A stretch of 64,000 bases of DNA. Source: Ctenosaura bakeri. Its lineage: Eukaryota; Chordata; Lepidosauria; Squamata; Iguanidae. Below are positions 1 to 10,705 of the stretch, in pieces. The stretch covers positions 186,001 through 250,000 of the forward strand of contig CAOLHI010000395.1 of NCBI GenBank assembly GCA_948474755.1, written 5' to 3'. Made by a program: the position numbers and the translations under genes. Below the pieces are notes generated by a model. It had not been told where the DNA came from, did not search any database, and worked only from the letters and a program-made list of their open reading frames with translations. Every line of letters starts with the position of its first letter. Position 1 is the first letter of the stretch.

Positions 1-1445
1 CTTCAAGAAATCCTCCCAGAAGCCAATATACTTCACAACATATAAATCCCCAAACTGAAGGTGGGCTTTGATTTTTACCCTACTTCATAACGTTGCTACA
101 TTTCCCAGATTCCCAGGGTAGAAAAGACTGTGTGACCATAGATGCAGCAACAACAACTACAAAGCTAAGGATGTCTTATGAATCATCCGAGGGGAGGGGA
201 CGGAAATGAGCCAGCTCAGAAAGGAATTGTGCAGACAATTCAATTTCTAAATTAAAGAAAGTAACAGCTGGCTATTTGCTGACACAGTGGCAAGATATGC
301 ACACACATACATACAAGTCCAAAGCAAATTCTTCAGATTGCTGGCCGTGTTTTCTCTCATTTCTATTTTTTAAAAAAATAAGATTACATAAACATTAGTT
401 GTGTCTACATCGTTCTAACAAACAGGGCTGCCTGACTTCTGTTCTCCTTGCAATGTGGAGTTTGCATAGGCAATTTTGTGTGGAGTTGTAATGTGGACAG
501 ACTTAATTATTCCAATAAATGTGAACATGTTGTCTAAATCCCATGGGCTTTCATAGATGCCATGTGATGCCTATGTTCCAATCTCTTTGGAAAGATTTAC
601 TGAAGCTCCCTTTTGAGTGTACATCAAAGGCAAATCCAAATTATATAACCAGTAAACAGGCCTGAAAGCTACGCTTTACTTGTATAAAGTGTATTGTATG
701 GATAGATTCAAACTGGGTACCTTCTAAAATAACTGCAAAGGCAGCAAATTAATTAGTGGTGCAAGAGGAATCATCATTAAGAAAAAAAAAATTACTGGAG
801 ACCCGTGTTGGAGACTGCATCACCTGCCTTATTTGCAGTGAGAATAATTGAAGCACTCTGTTAATTACTTGCTAATGATCTCACCTAGGATTTGAAGATG
901 TAAAGTGCGGCAGAAGTGTTAAGGGCTCACAGTAGTTTAGTTACATTCTCTTCCCACGCTGCTGTGCTGTTAAATGCATAATTACTAGAGGGTATATCAT
1001 GATTTGTGATCAGTGATGCACAACTTGTGCAAACCATCACAATCTATGATACATTGAGGTGAGCGTAGCATTCCAGCCACGTGAGGCTGCTCACTTGGTA
1101 GCACGGCCGATCAGCATGACTCTAGAGCCCAGAAACCTGGAGCCCCCTTGATGTACTATGAAAATCAACATGAAATATCACTTCCTTCTGTTGTGTACAC
1201 AAGATCCCTGGTTCTCAGATCTGGATTGCAACAGACCAGTCAGTGTCAAGGCTGTTTCACACAATGTAGGTTTTTTTCTTACACCTATGATGATTTAACT
1301 CTACACCTAAGGCTGCAATCTGTGGCTGTGAGACCTCTGTGTTTGCAAACATATGTTTTGTGTTAGCTCACTCTTCAGAAGCTAGTGCTGGTTGTGTCTT
1401 TCTGCTGAGTTAACTCTTGCATCTTTTCTGCCCTACACTGTTTTA
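1..1445. other. Unassigned AT-rich non-coding stretch
   Basis: I recognise no transposon, exon or RNA gene here. The longest open frame (1148-1366, 72 codons) has no recognisable domain and is at the length expected by chance. Positions about 745-1060 lack simple repeats and carry several TAAT/ATTA cores, for example near 750, 860 and 980. That would fit a conserved non-coding element, but composition alone is weak evidence. Confidence 0.5.
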
Positions 1446-1646
1446 GGCCATTTCCACACTATACTGTTAGAGTGCTATGATTCCACTTTCAACATCGTAT
1501 GGAATTCTGGGGTTGGCGGTTTAGGAAGGGCCATTTAGAATTCTTGGCCAGAGAGTTCTTGGGCCTCAATAAACTACAAACCCCAGAATTCCACAGGATG
1601 TTGAAAGGGGAATAATAGCACTAGAACAGTGTAGTGTGGAAAGGCC
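1446..1646. mobile_element. Palindromic MITE, family A (PIF/Harbinger-like)
   Basis: The left end reads GGCCATTTCCACACTATACT and the right end is its inverted counterpart ending GGAAAGGCC. The inner arms carry the family landmarks TTCCACTTTCAACAT, GGAATTCTGGGGTT, GAGAGTTCTTGGGCCTCA and CAAACCCCAGAATTCC. It encodes no protein. The flanks (TTA left, CTC right) no longer show a clear 3-bp duplication, so this is probably an older copy. Confidence 0.8.
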
Positions 1647-2077
1647 CTCAGTGGTACTTTGGGTTTGCTGTGGCAGTCATGCAGGGAATGGGGCATAGAA
1701 GCCTTTGGACTGACATACAAACAGTAAAGGTAGCTAGGAAGAGGTCAGTTTCTTAGATAGTATATGTAATTATTGGTTTAACTTCTTATTCTAGTCCTAA
1801 AACTCTAAGATCTTTGTATAGGATGGTGTGGGCAAAGTGTAGCCTATGGGCCACATGAAACCATAATGTGGCCCCTGAAATCCCCTAGAATCTCCTCAAA
1901 GCCTCCCTTCAGCTTAATATTTTGCACCATTTGAGGATGATCTTTTACCCAAAAGATGACCCAAAGAACCCAACATTGTATTAAATATTTATAGACAGTT
2001 TTGTTCCCCGCCCCTCCAAAATGGTAGGCTTTGCTGCCATCCATTGAGGTTGAATGATGAGGTTCAGGACAGATGAA

Positions 2078-2190
2078 AAGGGATACTTTAGACAGAACAA
2101 ACTATGAATTCTACCACCTCGAGACACCGATCTGCATGGATTTAAAAGAGTATTAGACAAATTCATGGGTATAAAGCTTTTAATGTGGTG
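2078..2190 (+). mobile_element. CR1/L3-like LINE fragment, end of ORF2
   Basis: The plus strand encodes a decayed segment like the CR1-clade ORF2 C-terminus: a residue run approximating DGFKRVLDKFMG (about 2130-2170), the part just before the stop in CR1/L3 elements. No 3' terminal repeat remains and the reading frame is not intact. It is recognised only from this short motif, so subfamily is uncertain. Confidence 0.5.
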
Positions 2191-2207
2191 GAAAGTCTTA
2201 AGTTCAG

Positions 2208-2300
2208 AAGCAGCATGGTTGCGTCTGCACTACACAGAGTTACGGCAGTGTAATTGTCATGCCTCTGTGCTATGATATTCTGGGATTTGTAGTTGAGTGA
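2208..2300. repeat. Fragment of palindromic element, family B
   Basis: Contains GTCTGCACTACACAGAGTTA followed by TTCTGGGATTTGTAGTTGAG, the landmark of the second palindromic repeat group (better copies at 28603 and 36456). Only one arm is present. Confidence 0.4.
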
Positions 2301-3530
2301 GATCTGATTCAGTAGGACTTTTTTTCTTCTGTTCTTAATTTCTTATATTCTTATTCATTCAAAGGTAACCGTCTCATAGGAAGCTTGCCAGCCTTACATG
2401 TTCCCCTGTAACTGATAAGCAAAGGTGTCTCTGATACTTCAGGCAATATATAGCTGTCTTGACTAGTTAATGATGGCTGTACCTTCTATGAATATTTGTA
2501 ATCTCCTTTTAAGAGGGATTACTAGGAAAGAAATATGAAACGAGTGATCATTGAAAGAATCTTTTTAATGGAACGCTTAGGAAGGACAGAAGAATTCCAG
2601 CAAATACTATTTTGGTCAATGCACTCTAGGCAGAAGTGTTTGCCAAATATTTTCAGCTCTTGGTGAAGGCTCTGTTTGGAAAGGAGCTTCTTGGACTTGC
2701 TTCCAATAGATTTCATGTCACCGATCAGTGTGGCAGAACAAGCTACACAGTTACTCAGGGACACAATACCAATTTATCCTGGTTCCACTAAAAGGAAACA
2801 TGAACAAATGTCGATAAACCCTGGTCCTGAAAAGGACAAGTCTTGTTCTGTCGAGCCAAGGAGCTAGCACAAAATGTCTTTGAGTGTTCTATCTTTAGGG
2901 TGGAAAAAATACATCTTTATTTTTAACTGAAGAGTTTTATCCCCCTCTAAGCTCTTTGGAGCAATTGAAAAGCAATGATGTACAGTTGCTTTCAGGTGAC
3001 CCGTGGTTGCTATAGGCATTGTGTTACATCTAGCAGCTTGTATCCATTTTAAGAAAGGACTAGGGGAAGCATTGAGGAAAGTCCCACCGTTGTACTTGCT
3101 TCTGTAGCAACAAGCGCTATAGTGGCCTATGACTCTTCACAGGGTGTCTTGAAAGTGAATGACTAAACAACCTGTCATATCAGGAACTATGAAAGGAGAA
3201 AGCAATTTTCACTCACAACAGTTCACTTTCTGCAAATGATGAGTATTATAACCTAGTCTTGAATTGTGTACAGTTTTACTGCAGAGTGCTCTGTAGATCT
3301 ACATTTTTATCTAGCTGTCGTTATGCTGCTGTCCTCCTGATAAGAACCAAGCTTAGTTTCTTTACTATCTGGGATTCTGCAACATGAAAGAGAGATCTAT
3401 TTTTTTGGCACCAGGAACACTGCCTAGCAGTCTAACAACTGGGACGGTTTGCCCTTAACTCAGAGATTTCTTCAGGAAGAGGGTGGAATCAGGGCAAGCA
3501 ACATCAACCATTTGGATATAAAGGTGTTTT
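2301..3530. other. Unassigned non-coding stretch
   Basis: No recognisable repeat or coding signal. Overlapping short frames on both strands around 2522-2867 (80 and 63 codons) resemble no known protein and shadow each other. Confidence 0.5.
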
Positions 3531-4220
3531 GCACCTTACAAAAATTAAACAACTACAAGTTACAATGCATACAAAAACCTTAGTAAAACCTTAGTAAGGA
3601 AAGTTTTTTTTAAAAAAATGCAATTAAACAATCAACAGACTTAACAATTAATTGTTAAATGTTACAGTTAATTGCTAAAGTGTCATTAATCAGTTGTCTA
3701 AAAACATTAAAAGTCCATTAAGGGACATAAGATAAGGATCAGCAAAACAACAGACCATTAAAATCCCGTTGCAGTCAATTCCTAAGAGCTTGCCAGAATA
3801 TTTTTTTTTTCCCTTTCACATATTTTCAGAAGGATGGCAAGAAGGGAGCTGCCCAGTCTCCCTGGGAAGGCAATAGCAATAGCAACAGCATTTATTTCTA
3901 TACCGCTTATCAACTGAGTGTTATCTAAGCGGTTTACAATGTATTTTAGCTAATTGCCCCCAACAAGCTGGGTACTCATTTTACCGACCTGCGGAAGGAT
4001 GGAAGGCTTGAGTCAACCTTGGAGCCGGGCAGGATCGAACTCACAACCTTGTGGTTGCAGTACTAGCATTTAACCACTGCGTCACCAGGGCTCCTTCCAA
4101 AGGCTAGGAGCAGCCACCAAGAATGCATTTCACTCAACACCAGACCAGGGGAGCTTCATCTATTACGACCCTAGAAAAAGAGTCCTAACAGGATCTCAGC
4201 CCATACTGCTTGGGGACTGC
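3531..4220 (-). mobile_element. L2-like LINE 3' remnant, split by a SINE
   Basis: The flanks of the SINE at 3868-4100 look like the minus strand of an L2-type 3' region. There is an A/T-rich part with ACAATTAAA-like runs (3540-3720), then a part around 3770-3867 and 4101-4200 resembling the conserved stretch common in squamate L2-like elements. The match is by general pattern and needs a library search. Confidence 0.4.
3868..4100 (-). mobile_element. tRNA-derived SINE with L2-like 3' tail
   Basis: Read on the minus strand it starts with a tRNA-like head: GACGCAGTGGTTAAATGCT (A-box area), then GGTTGTGAGTTCGATCCTG (B box, GTTCGATCC). The body ends in an L2-style tail containing TAAACCGCTTAGATAACACT and AAGCGGTATAGAAATAAATG, finishing with short GCTATT repeats. 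Both Pol III boxes are readable. It sits inside a decayed L2-like remnant, so it is the younger insertion. Confidence 0.75.
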
Positions 4221-5402
4221 CTTACAAATCTTTACGATCTGAAATTGATTTTTTAAATTAATTAATTAATTAATTAAAAAGCCCACTAAGGTGAGAAATA
4301 TGTACTTTCATGTAACAGTGGGTAACAGCCTTTTGCTCCAATAATTTTCTTGCTTGGGGTAAACCCATCTGAACCGCCATCTAGTTAATGTTACTCAGCC
4401 AGAGACTTCTGCTGCTCTGAGAAAAATAGAAAACCAATTACCGTGGTTGAATATTTGATTATTATTTTTTTTAAAAAATAGTAGAACAGATTAGGGGGAT
4501 TTGGGAAGGAAGGGTCACCGAGAACAATGGTTTGGATTCACTCATCACACTCTTCTGTAGTTCTAAAGATCGAGTTCAGATGGAATGCAAAACTCAAATC
4601 GTCACCATTCGTGCCCTCCTAACATCACATATTTATTATGTGGAACTCAATTGAGACACTTCACACTGGGGTGCCTTAATAGGATGCTCAAAGGCCCTCA
4701 CATGGCATCTGGTTTCTAGCAACTGGAAATCTGGAAGAACATCAAATTCAAACTAGGATGTCCCCCTGCTTCTATTTTCTTGGAAGTAGCATGGGAAGAG
4801 TTCTGTTATACCAAATTTATTCTGAAATGCCGTTTTAGTGGAAAGAAGAGTACCCGAGTCAAGAGGCACCTGAGCAATTCTGAGGGTGAAATTTGAGAGC
4901 TCCTGCAAAAAGGATCCACAATTATGTCTCTCCTCAAGTTTTTAAAAAATGCCCTTTTCACTTAAATATTAGTAGGATGCCAATTACGGTTAGTTACATC
5001 TGAGGAAATGGCTATCCTTCTCCTGCTCACAATTGACTGCAGATCTCTGGACTAATTCATCTCATTTGAACAAGAGGAGGCTTCCGCAGATACAGTGTGA
5101 ACTTACCATTTTGAGATGAGAGGAAAAACATCTAAGTGAGGGAGCATTTGTTAATTGAATAAAATGAATGCAAAAGGATATCTGAGTGGATATTAAAGTT
5201 GAGGAAGAATTCTAGACAGACAAGGCAAAGTAAACTCAGACTAATGTTTACAGGGGTCAGAATGACATATTTGTTAAGTGGTCCTGGAAAGCTAACTATC
5301 TTCTTTCCAGCCATCACTTGTAGCACCTCTATTAGTAATATAATGATGATCATGCTGTTCTATCTCAAAGGGCTCTTTTATAAGAGTTACTATTATGATG
5401 TC
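4221..5402. other. Unassigned stretch with short TTAA repeat
   Basis: A short (TTAA)n run lies at about 4252-4276. Otherwise I see no gene, RNA or repeat. Frames at 5132-5353 (minus) and 5199-5429 (plus) overlap antisense to one another and carry no domain; the latter runs into the SINE. Confidence 0.5.
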
Positions 5403-5597
5403 GAGAGCCAGCATAAAGTAGTGGCTTGAGCATTGAATTATGACCATGGAAACCAGGGTTTAATTCCCTGGTTGGTCATGGAAACCCACTGAATGACCCT
5501 GGGCACATCACATACTCTCAGCCCCAGAAAACCATGTGATAGGTTCATCTTAGGGTCACCATAAGCTGAAAACGACTTGAAGGCACACAACAACATA
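5403..5597 (+). mobile_element. Sauria-type tRNA SINE, near full length
   Basis: Starts with GAGAGCCAGCATAAAGTAGTG (A-box region), contains the B-box-like AGGGTTTAATTCCCTGG, then the body TGGAAACCCACTGAATGACC and CACATACTCTCAGCC. The 3' end has the BovB-type tail GGGTCACCATAAGCTGAAAA, then CGACTTGAAGGCACACAACA. It lacks the central segment found in the longest copies (AATGGCAAACCTCCTCTGAA, seen at 55361). Confidence 0.85.
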
Positions 5598-5797
5598 TTT
5601 GCAACTTGGTGGGGATTCTGGATCTGTTAGTATTCCTTATCCCTTAGTAGCATTGGTTTCCAGAAGTTTGCTTGACCAATATCACATCTTCAGTCATTGG
5701 GGAGATAAATGTGCTTCTGGATTTGGATAGCTGTGAAGCAGCTATCCAAGGTGCTGAACGTATATTAGGGATAGGATGAATCAGCTTGGATAACTTC

Positions 5798-6550
5798 TTA
5801 GAATATATACAAGTTATATATTAAGTTATAGAGTATATATATAAAGCATGTTGGAAATGTTCACAAGAAAACGGAACCTTTTATCACATGTGGTGGAAGT
5901 GTTGTAAAGCTAAGGTTTATTGGAGAAATATTCACAAGTCAATGACAGAAATTTTACAAATAGAGTTGCCTATGACACCTGAAATATATCTTTTAAATAT
6001 GTTGCATCAGATTGATAAGAAATATAATAGATATGAATATATAATTCTGTGTATGGTTTCGGCTGCCAGGATTGTATATGCTAGATATTGGAAAAAAGAA
6101 GAAATACCGGAAATACAAGAATGGATACAGAAAGTTTTAGAATTTATTATTTTAGAAGACCTTACATTTAATCTGCGGGATAAAAAGCAGACAAAAAAAC
6201 TTGATGATTTGAGATCAATTAAGACAGTAATAGAAGAAAACTGGATATAGATATTAAAGGAGTTGAATAGCTGGATAATTGTATATGGATATGATGAGAA
6301 ATAGATCTGTATACTATAATAGGTAATACGTATACTATAATATGTAATTTAAAGAAGCCAGTCTACATTAGAGAATTTATGTTTATTGAGATCACAATAA
6401 GTTACTTAAATAGAGGTTCTATCAAGAGGTGAGGGGAAGTTATAAGAGAAATGGATAGATTGTATGATAACATGGTAAATAAGCTTGTTTTTTTTTTTAA
6501 TTTGAAAATATGACAATACAAGTATGTAATGTGAAAAAAAAAAGAAGAAG
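5798..6550 (+). mobile_element. 5'-truncated L1 LINE, 3' end with A-rich tail
   Basis: Carries the last part of L1 ORF2 (to the stop at 6248-6250), a short AT-rich 3' UTR, and an A-rich tail at 6534-6546. The 5' boundary near 5798 is a guess from where similarity seems to begin; no target-site duplication is evident. Strong 5' truncation is normal for L1 copies. Confidence 0.75.
5843..6250 (+). pseudogene. L1 ORF2 C-terminal fragment
   Basis: The frame is open from upstream of 5843 to the stop at 6250. It contains the L1 ORF2 C-terminal cysteine motif: C-W-K-C at 5849-5860, then F-Y-H-M-W-W-K-C at 5879-5902 (CX2C...HX4C). Downstream, around 6054-6105, is the family-typical AARIVYARYWKKEEIP stretch, followed by IQEWIQKVLEF. 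Endonuclease and reverse-transcriptase domains are absent, so it cannot be a functional LINE protein. The 120-codon frame beginning at the ATG at 5888 is only the tail of this domain and should not be read as a gene. Confidence 0.85.
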
Positions 6551-6555
6551 TCTGG

Positions 6556-6946
6556 ACTAAAACCTGGAATGCATTCACTGCTTCATTGATATGGAAGCCA
6601 CCATGTGATAGTATTCCTATCCAGCTTGACCTCTCATCCCAACCCCTCGGCTTGCCCTTTTACCCTCAAAAGTCCTCCCTGGACTGTCATGAATCTTTGC
6701 AGTTCAGGAGTTATTCTGTGCAAAATTTGCATGTTGTTGGTGTGCGCTGCAAACACCATTTCCTGAGCAGTAAACAGAACTTTCTGTATGGAAAAATAAC
6801 ATTTCAATGCATAAACATCTTGAAGGGAAACAGCAACAGATCCCATTTTTAAAATCACCACACACATTGTTGTCATATTTTCTCTACTGGCATTGTTAGT
6901 CTTTGAGTATATATAATATTGAACTGTACAATGAGATGAGTGTAAA
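6556..6946. other. Unassigned; probable copy of unclassified repeat X
   Basis: At about 6715-6850 the stretch carries GTGCAAAATTTGCATG, TTTCCTGAGCAGTAAACAGA and related segments. These resemble the TTCTGCACAGAA-rich repeat better seen at 44517 and 52640. Boundaries are not visible. Confidence 0.35.
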
Positions 6947-6947
6947 T

Positions 6948-6954
6948 TGAAAAG

Positions 6955-7013
<59 letters not shown>

Positions 7014-7014
7014 A
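6948..7014. repeat. (GAAA)n microsatellite
   Basis: About 16 uninterrupted GAAA units. The KERKKERK-rich start of the plus-strand frame at 6947-7270 is a translation of this repeat, not a protein domain. Confidence 0.95.
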
Positions 7015-7494
7015 TATGAAGTGTTTGAACTCTTACAAGGCAGTATATAAACCCTCTTTAGAAGAACTTTATGTAGTATGTTTCAATCTTGCATTGTTGT
7101 GTTCTTTCCGAAGTCCCTGGAGCTGGATTTGTGTTTCTACAAAGATTTATAGGGATTTCAATTGGCCCCGTGTGTCCTTCCCTTTAATTGATAATACATT
7201 ACTTAATTTTTATGATGGCTTAAGGCCAAAACTAATAAAACTACACTTTACCATAAAATTCAAAATATAATTACTGAAGAAAGCAAATGCTATTTCCCCA
7301 AATCTTTTGGAGCAGCTCTAGTGGTATAATCCAATCCGTGCTTTTCTTCTCTTTCTTTTAAAATGCCCCTGTGTGCACTTTAGCTAACAAATCAATGGCA
7401 GCAGGTGACTTCCATGACAGCCACTCAGTGAATTCATTCTATGTTTTAGTGCTAACTTTCAAGGAGCTGGGATCATAGAAACAATAGACCCTTG

Positions 7495-7696
7495 GGCCAT
7501 TTCTGCACTACACTTTTATAATGCTATTATTACACTTTCAGCATCCTATGGAATCCTGGAGTTTGTAGTTTAGGGAGAGCCCTTTAGAATTCTCAGCCAG
7601 AGAGCTCTTGGGCCTTAGGAAACTGCAAACCCCAGAATTCCACAGGAGATTGAAAGTGGAATAATGGCACTATAACAGTGTAGTGCAGAAATGGGC
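7495..7696. mobile_element. Palindromic MITE, family A
   Basis: Ends GGCCATTTCTGCACTACACT and, inverted, AGTGTAGTGCAGAAATGGGC. Inner landmarks are present on both arms (TTTCAGCATCCTATGGAATC left; CAGAATTCCACAGGA right). Flanks TTG (7492-7494) and TTA (7697-7699) differ by one base, compatible with a decayed 3-bp duplication. Confidence 0.85.
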
Positions 7697-7724
7697 TTAG
7701 AGTTTAGCTTGTGGTCTACTGAGA

Positions 7725-7860
7725 CCTCTAGACCTTTCCATATGTACTGTTTTCAAGCCAAGTGTCTCCCATCCTGAACTTGTAAATTTCATTTTTCCTT
7801 CCTAGATATAGCACCTTAAATTTATCCTTATTGAAATTCATTTTGTTAGCTGTCCAAGGT
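7725..7860 (-). mobile_element. CR1 LINE fragment (internal ORF2 region)
   Basis: Closely parallels the CR1 at 62439-63345. Shared pieces include TTTCCATATGTACTGTT (CTTTCACATGTACTGTT there), CCAAGTGTCTCCCATCCT (CCATGTGTCCTCCATCCT there) and CATTTTGTTAGCT. Both ends are missing. Direct comparison of the two copies in this window supports the call. Confidence 0.75.
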
Positions 7861-7945
7861 GCTGAACCCTTAAATAAATTCAGAACCTTGGACAGATCCC
7901 TTAGAGTTCAGACTGCAAACTAGATCAGATTCCTCGCTGACAAGG
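7849..7945. repeat. Foldback element, family F (short copy)
   Basis: Has AGCTGTCCAAGGTGCTGAA and, inverted about 40 bases on, AACCTTGGACAGATC, then AGAGTTCAGACTGCAAACTA. The motif set recurs at 17100-17312, at 21797-21868, and as a scrap at about 5726-5760. No TIR or target duplication is clear. The start overlaps the end of the CR1 piece. Confidence 0.5.
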
Positions 7946-7949
7946 AAAC

Positions 7950-9805
7950 ACCAGCTGCCACTGCATCAAATGGAATCGCTTCACGGCATTTGTAAGCTGG
8001 ACGCTCACGCTGAGTCAGTCTAGGAAAATTACTTAAAATTGCCAGGGAAATTACTCATCATGGAGGAGAGCTACAGGGCCACATGGCATATTACTGAGTG
8101 AATTCTAATTTAGACCAGGTAGAGAACTCTCCAATTTCATATTACCAGCCATGCCAATTTGTTTCTCTTTAAACTGAATCGTTTCTTCAGATTTCAAGGT
8201 TACCTAATGATAAGGGGAGGGTCAGTGCAAAATGGAAAGCTTTGCCGAGAGTTAACCTGAACTCTGACAGGCTCCTTTTTATAAAACAAGGAGATATTCT
8301 TTTGATACTTTCAAAGCACTTTCCCCCCACTTTTTTAAATACTGGCAAGCCGAGGTAGATCAAATCCTTTCTTCAAGGCACTTTCATAGCATTCCCTCAC
8401 CTTCTGGATTGCTTTCATTGAGCTATGTTGGTCCAAGAGTTTTGGAGGTCCAGCCAAAAAAGAAATGATGCTCACTTCAGAGCATAGCAAAGGTTAATGG
8501 CACTTGTGCATGATGGCTCTTAGAGCTGGGTTGCATATTACACTTTCAGCAAAGCTAGTGAATTCCCCACTCAATTGCCCAGCTACGAACTTTGGCATTG
8601 CAGTTATGGAATACCCTCCTCTTGGATATCCTTTAACTGTCATGCTTACCTTCTGTGGAATCCTGGGATCTCTCCTTGGTTAGAGAGATCTAGTCCACCA
8701 CCTTGAACTACAGCACTAGAGCCCTTTGAACTCATCAAAGGGGAGGAGTCTGTTGACTTTCAAATCAAAAGTCTTCCCAAGGGCACAAAAACTGCATGGA
8801 ATTCGCAGTTCACTACCCAAGCTCATTGTTGCTACTGAAAACTGGCCAGACTTGGTCACTGGAAGTAATGTGGTTTCACTTCACATGCACGTGCATGTAT
8901 CACCAACAGGGCTGTAGCTATATTCTCCTTTGTATGTACAGTTTAAATCTCCTCCTCTCCCTCTTAGCTTGTTTACTAATGCCAATTTATCGTGATCCCT
9001 TCTGAGACTCTTCTCCAAAGTATGGAGAGAACCTTTGGCCTTTTAAAATCTTCAGCCCTTCTCCCTTGATGCATTTCCCAGGTTTGCGCATGAGAGACAG
9101 TCCCAACCGCAGGGCCTCTGGTGCACGTTATACGATATAGCCATTAAATCTGGACGGTCTTTTGAAATGTGAGGCAGAGATGAATGAGCCCAGTGCAGAT
9201 GATGAATTAGATGTGAGCAAAGAGGTATGCTTTCACAGTGGTGCAGGAAATGGAACCCAAGAAATATTAAAACAAAATTAATAGTACCACATTTGTGAGG
9301 TCAGGCGAATATGTATGCTTTGTCGTGTCTCTGGCTTCCTTGTGCAGTCCATGACATATGAAGCCGGAAGACAATTATTCCAATGGCTTCATTCCTTTGT
9401 CGCCGACCTGCCCTCTGGCAATGTTATGTGTCCCTGCCATGCTGACATCCTAGGATGGCTCCACAGAGAGAAATGGAGACAGAATCCCCGTGGATAGATT
9501 TTTTTTTTCCTACAGCCATCATGAAGGTGATTTTTTATGACTGGAATTATATATAACCTTCCTAAATTCGTACCAGTCCAGTGAGAAATACAACTACCAA
9601 TTAGGTCTCCAGCAAACCTCAAGGGCAATTGGGTTTCGTGAGCCTCCTGATAATTTTATGATCATTATTGGTTGGTTAGAAAGTCCTGACACATGAGGCT
9701 CACATGATGTTGAGGATGCACATCAGAATGAAAACTGAACTAAGCTTTTCGTAAGGTCAGCATTCTTGTCTCACGATATGCATGTCCTTGTCATGTGAGA
9801 GTTAT
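7950..9805. other. Unassigned; family B scrap and a low-repeat block
   Basis: Positions 8655-8735 hold a family B arm (GGAATCCTGGGATCTCTC). Positions about 7950-8290 carry no recognised repeat and are only a weak candidate for a conserved non-coding element. Open frames at 8726-9005 and 9315-9628 overlap each other and have no recognisable domain. Confidence 0.4.
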
Positions 9806-10001
9806 GAGCTTTTCCACACCACACCATTATAGTGCCATTATTCCACTTTTGGTATCCTGTGGAATCCTGGAGTTCGCAGTTTAGGGAAGAGCCTTTAAAA
9901 TTCTCATCCAGAGAGCTCTTGGGCCTCAGGAAACTACAAATCCCAGAATTCCACAGGATGTTGAAAGTGGAATAACAGCACTTAGTAGTGCAGAAAGGTC
10001 C
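9806..10001. mobile_element. Palindromic MITE, family A
   Basis: Left end is degraded (GAGCTTTTCCACACCACACC); right end is GTAGTGCAGAAAGGTCC. Arms carry TTCCACTTTTGGTATCCTG and CAGAATTCCACAGGATG. The exact termini are uncertain by one or two bases because both GGCC ends are mutated. Confidence 0.8.
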
Positions 10002-10202
10002 TTATATTTCATTTACTGATTTTTTGGGTCCTTTGTATTTTTGCTTTTATCTCTAATTCTTCTCCATTTGCACTTTACTCCTGTGTTTTTCAAAGAAAAG
10101 AAAAAAAAAGCTCTTAGAGCAAGCATCTAGCTATGCAGATTTTAATGGATTCAAAATACAAAGAAAGAGATTTCACCTAAATACTAAATAGTTTTGTTTT
10201 TT

Positions 10203-10315
10203 TTAACTGATAGAGCTGTTCAGTGGTGGGATGGACTTCCTTGGGCCCTCCATCTTTGGAGGTCTGTAAACAGAGGTTGGATGGGCATTTTTCAGGAATG
10301 CTTTAATGGTATAGT
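10203..10315 (+). mobile_element. CR1 LINE, 5' part of an interrupted copy
   Basis: Encodes a decayed ORF2 C-terminal segment: GAGCTGTTCAGTGGTGGGAT, then GGAGGTCTGTAAACAGAGG and TTGGATGGGCATTTTTCAGG, the counterpart of EVFKQRLDGHL in the copy at 35026. The matching 3' end resumes at 10627, so an L2-like element has inserted between them. Confidence 0.75.
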
Positions 10316-10626
10316 TGATTAATAATTAAATTTTAATTACGTATTTCACCATTGTTTTAATCCTTTCAATTGTTTAGTTATGTTTTAACTTTTGTATTTT
10401 TTGAGTTTTTAACTATATCTTTTTTAATCAATAATGCTTTGAGTCCCAATCTGGGGAAAAAAGAACTAGGCACAAATAAATATAACAATAACGATGATGA
10501 TGATGATGATGATGATGATATAATAGTAATAATAATAGAAGTAATAGTAATAATAGTTATAGTAAAATAATAATAATAATAATAATGATGATGATGATGA
10601 TGATGACGATGATGATGATGATGATG
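10316..10626 (+). mobile_element. L2-like 3' end with compound (GAT)n/(TAA)n tail
   Basis: AT-rich body, then TTTGAGTCCCAATCTGGGGA, then AAATAAATATAACAATAACG and a compound microsatellite: (GAT)n at about 10493-10520, TAA-type repeats at 10521-10585 and (GAT)n at about 10585-10625. TTGAGTCCC-AA-CTGGG followed by a trinucleotide repeat also ends the copy at 50640. It splits a CR1 element and is therefore the younger insertion. Confidence 0.65.
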
Positions 10627-10705
10627 TACTCCTGTATTTCACAGGGTTGGATTAGATGACCCATAAGGACACATCCAACTCTAAGATTCCATGATTTTGT
10701 GATAG
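10627..10705 (+). mobile_element. CR1 LINE, 3' end of the interrupted copy
   Basis: Reads ACAGGGTTGGATTAGATGAC, then CCAACTCTAAGATTCCATGA, the sauropsid CR1 3' end (compare GGGTTGGATTGGATGGC and CCAACTCTACATTTCTATGA at 35440-35495). It continues the piece at 10203-10315. Confidence 0.75.

Noticed and set aside
3990..4095. tRNA gene on the minus strand
   Set aside because: A- and B-box motifs are those of a SINE head; no cloverleaf was evident and an L2-like tail follows.
5888..6250. Stand-alone 120-aa gene
   Set aside because: The frame continues upstream of the ATG into the L1 ORF2 cysteine motif; it is an L1 fragment.
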